DNA of 64,000 bases from Brugia malayi. Taxonomy: Eukaryota > Nematoda > Chromadorea > Rhabditida > Onchocercidae. The notes beneath the pieces are model-generated. The model was given only the letters and a program-made list of their open reading frames with translations, did no database searches and was not told the origin of the DNA. The position numbers and the translations under genes were made by a program. Below are positions 60,279 to 64,000 of this stretch, piece by piece. The first letter of the stretch is position 1; each line of letters begins with the position of its first letter. The stretch is taken from assembly GCF_000002995.4 (NCBI RefSeq), contig NW_025062475.1, positions 11,908,187 through 11,972,186 of the forward strand, in the 5' to 3' direction.

Positions 60279-62306
60279 TTGGTGACCGGATTAATGGCTG
60301 ACGATCCCTTGAGAATAAAACTATAACTAACCAAAGCCATTTGTTCCATTGTAAATTCAATGTTACATAGCAATCAATAAAAATATATCTGTTTAAATTA
60401 AATTTAATTCTGTAATTTGATAATTAAAACCATTCCATCCATTCCATGCATGCTGCAAATTTTATTTAATTTCATTTTAATTTCATTCAGTTTCAAATTT
60501 AGCTCTTTTATATTTAATTTATATTTTAATATTTTTCTCTGTCTGCTTTTAATGAACGTTCTGCAAACATAAATATATATTTGTCATTTTGTCATTTCAT
60601 CAATGAGTGGCACAATTTTGAATATTTTTTCTTCAGGCTAATATCTGTTATGGTGGAAATTTAAGCTAAACTTCTAAGGATTTTTTATTTTTTTTAAAAA
60701 ATTTAAAAAAAAAATTCCTTGTTTCTCTTTCACTTTTTCTCTTTATCTCTAGCTCTCTCTATCACTTACTTTTTTTTTTCTTTATTAATATTACAATGAA
60801 AATATTTATAAATCTTTAAAAATTTGAAAAAAAAAATAACAAAATTAAAAAAGAAACTGCTTATAATTTGCATAAAATATAAAACAAAAAATTTGTTTTT
60901 GTTAAATTATTTTCATTTGTTCTAAATTATTCACAGCATTAATCATTTTAATCATTTATTTAGAGGGATTTATACACTCCAATTTTCATTCATTATTGTA
61001 AATGTGTCATTAAGTCCTTTATGGCGGTGGTTTACCGACAAAGATACCGAGGAAGGATCAGTATGAGACAATTAGATCTGAATCTCAATAAGCCTAAAAA
61101 TATTCACAATAGATAAAAAAACTATTTAGCCAAGAAAAAAAAAGATTGAACTGCCATAGTAGTAATAAGTAATAAATTAAGGAATTGGAAAAAGTTATGG
61201 AAAGGGAAAAATGCAACGCAAAGTGTTTAATTAATTATTTATTTTAAGTGATAATAAATGATAAAAAGTTTTAACTTTTTGTATAATGAAAAATTAAAAA
61301 GTTATCAGTTTGATTTTTTTTTCATTTGTTTGTCTTTTATATAACTAATCTTGTCAATTAAAATGAAATATATTCAATAAAATATTTTATTAATTCAAAA
61401 ATTATTGCTTAAAACTTAAACTTTTTGAATTGTTATGATAAAGTATTATTTGAAGTAAATTGATAATAAACGAAAAACGAAAATTTGTTAAATTTTTTGT
61501 GAAATATTATTGTGCAAGATTAATTTTGTTAAAACAAATAAATAAATAATTATTTAAACAAAAAATGGAATAAAAAGAGGAAAGTGATAAATAATATTTT
61601 TGTTTTAATTTTCATATACATTCATTTGTTCGCTTTTAGTCTAACAATTTTTTAATTTCATTTAAATTTTTTATATTGATAAATTTTCACCTTGATATCA
61701 TTTAATTGATAACATTTTAGTAGATCGACAACAGAAAATATGTATACAACCCAGCATAGCGATATTTTGAGAATTAATAATGAAAAATTTTTAATACTTA
61801 AATTGCTTGTATATTTGAAATATTAAATAGTCTTTTTCTTTTTTAAATTTTCTGTATTTCTTAGTAATATCTTATTTTTCTTTTTTACTTTAAAAATATA
61901 AAATAAAAAAGCTTATTCAAAAGCTTTAAATATTATTCCAATCAGTATTTGAGTTTTTTTTTTTTTTTTATTATTATTATTATTTATTCACTCTTTTTTG
62001 CTTTTGAATACGGCATTAAATTTATTGTTAATAGAAATTTTTTTTTTCTCGCTGCTAAAATTTATTTTATTCCGATTTTCATTTCATATTTTAATAAATT
62101 AAAATGAAATAACATAAACTGTAAAATATTGTAGGACAAACAAACAAACAAACAAATAAGTAAATAAAAAAAAAATAACACATGGCACTTTTAAGAGGAG
62201 ATTAACCAATATCAGAAGGAAGTATTTATCGGATTATCCCATGTGCGATAAATGATTGTTATTCAATCAGATTCTATAAAATGTTTACTTTACAACAATC
62301 ATATCT

Positions 62307-62362
62307 AGAGAGAGAGAGAGAGAGAGGGAGAGGGAGAGGGAGAGAGAGAGGGAGGGAGGGAG
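62307..62362 (+). repeat. GA/GGGA microsatellite
   Basis: GA repeats passing into GGGAGA and GGGA units. A GGAA run follows at 62398-62413. Confidence 0.85.
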
Positions 62363-63134
62363 ATAATTATCGGAAATGAAATGATAAAATGAGTAAAGGA
62401 AGGAAGGAAGGAAATAAGACATGAATGGATGAATGGAAAGGACTTAAATCGGATATGAGAACTTTTTTTTTTTTTTTAATTTGAAAAAGTTTAACTAATT
62501 ATTATAAATTGAATAAATGATTAATTTATAATTATAAATAAATTTGAAAAGCAATTTATAGTCAAAAAAAAAAAAAAATGAAACGAAAAAAAAGTTACAA
62601 ATTAATGTTTAATTTTATTTAATTAAAATTTCAAAAAAATGTGAATAAATATAGTGAGAATTATTTACATTTATATATATATATCTTAACTTTTTAAAGA
62701 TTAAACATAATTTATTTATTTATTCATTTTATACCATTGAAATGCAAATGATTACAAATGAATTACTAAATAGGTATTATAATTAATGCAACAAATGAAG
62801 GACATATAAAGGACACTGCTGCATTTATGCAAATTAAAATTATTGAAATAAATGTAACACTGAAAATGTTTGATATATGATTAAACGACAAATCATATAT
62901 ATATATATACTTTAAATAATACAATAATTGGATTAAAAGTGATTATTACTACTGCTCCTATCTCATCAATGTTTAATCCTTCCCAGAGGGAAATCCTTTT
63001 TGATGTATACCGCTATGCTTACCAATGATGATTTAATTGTTTTCATTGCTAAGATGATCGATTCATCAGAAGATTGATAAGTTTGATATCGGTATTATAT
63101 CACAATCTCTATATTTGTCTATTTATGTATGCAT

Positions 63135-63167
63135 GTATGTGTGTGTATGTGTGTGTGTGTGTGTGTT
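63135..63167 (+). repeat. GT microsatellite
   Basis: GT units after an ATGT run. Confidence 0.85.
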
Positions 63168-64000
63168 ATATTGTTTATATTATATTGTGAGTAAATATTA
63201 AGGTCATTCATTTAATTTAAACACTAATCTTTTCAGTTTGCAATTTGCATATATGGTATTATCTGCCATATATTTGTATATTTCATATATTAATTTATAA
63301 TAAATAAATATTCAATACAAAAAAGAGAAAAAAAAAAAACGAATGGAAAATGTATTTTTTATCAATAAGAATAAGCTAAAAAGTAGGATAATTCAAAGTT
63401 TAATATTATTTCAATAAATATTTCAAATTTTTCATATGAAATCAAACAAAAAAAAAAGAAAGAAAAAATTTTAATTAAACAATTAAATACTTCTCAGCAA
63501 TTTTAACTAATTGTATATGATAAAGTAACTTTTGATATGGTTAACATTTCAAATAATTATTGAACATTTTGCATAAAGTTAGTCTTATCATACATACACA
63601 AAAAGAAAAATAAATATTACAAAACTACAAAATGATCAATTGGAAAAATTTTTTCCACCTATAAATCAATGTAATTTAAGTAATTTATTTAATTTAATTA
63701 TGTCAATGATATGTTAGTAGTATAGCAAATTAACACTTTAACAATATTAGCTTATCAAACTATTTCATAAATTCTTCTTGCAAAATTTTACTTGTAATTT
63801 ATTTTTTTGCTTGTTTGATAGTTTAAATCGTAGCAAATTTAAGATTAAAATTTTCCTGACATTGATTTTATCAAATATCATTGTATTGCATATGCTTATA
63901 TATATATTGTTTGATGAACTAGAAAATTTTTTTAATGCATTGATAATTTGAAAAAGAAACTCATTTCTGTTTATTGAGATGAAAATTTAATTTTTATTGA

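Larger units (their letters stand above)
56693..64000. other. Distal upstream region of ceh-13, gene-poor
   Basis: AT-rich with homopolymers. GC-richer islands at about 57365-57470, 59860-59950, 60120-60345 and 61010-61095 stand out and are discussed in the findings. Open frames are short and low-complexity, and no gene is supported. The end of the window is anonymous AT-rich DNA. Confidence 0.5.

Noticed and set aside
1..64000. tRNA, rRNA, spliced-leader RNA genes, CRISPR arrays and complete transposons
   Set aside because: Scanned by eye for tRNA B-box-like GGTTCGAAnCC, the SL1 leader, regular spacer arrays and terminal inverted repeats with an enclosed transposase; none was convincing. 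A covariance-model scan could still find some.

Overview
The window looks like nuclear DNA from a nematode, probably a filarial or other spirurid worm. It is very AT-rich, with short coding exons, phase-consistent GT-AG introns ending in TTTCAG-type acceptors, and acceptor sites just upstream of several start codons, as expected for spliced-leader trans-splicing. The animal genes recognised (SLC35B1/HUT-1, PWP2, a T-box factor, a labial/CEH-13 Hox protein) fit this. No bacterial, viral or complete transposon genes were seen. All gene models were assembled by hand from splice signals and reading-frame continuity.

Left part (about 0-28 kb), gene-dense. The minus strand from about 19.2 kb to 0.5 kb carries one very long gene of at least 26 coding exons (1551 codons plus stop, all junctions in frame). 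It encodes a large nuclear-type protein with an aromatic N-terminal segment, an unusual proline/aspartate/glycine repeat block, a central arginine-serine domain and charged coiled regions; I could not identify its family. Head-to-head with it, on the plus strand, lies a five-exon SLC35B1-type ER nucleotide/nucleotide-sugar transporter (20.2-22.1 kb). An 18-exon PWP2/UTP1 gene, for a ribosome biogenesis WD40 protein (22.6-28.2 kb), follows 440 bp downstream in the same direction and may be co-transcribed with it. An orphan pair of minus-strand exon-like segments lies just after PWP2.

Middle part (28-35 kb). A five-exon T-box transcription factor (30.3-35.2 kb, plus) begins with an eh1-type Groucho-binding motif. 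It carries a minisatellite of 11 GATA-site-containing units in its third intron.

Right part (35-64 kb), gene-poor and even more AT-rich. The only confident gene is a three-exon labial-class Hox gene (ceh-13 orthologue, minus strand, 48.3-51.8 kb), with the YKWM hexapeptide and a homeodomain split at the NETQ/VKIWF junction. It is convergent with the T-box gene across a 13 kb interval. Its upstream side (51.9-64 kb) holds simple repeats, a 1.5 kb GAAT tetranucleotide array, and a few GC-richer islands that may be regulatory. The two developmental regulators sit in large non-coding surroundings, whereas the housekeeping genes on the left are tightly packed.
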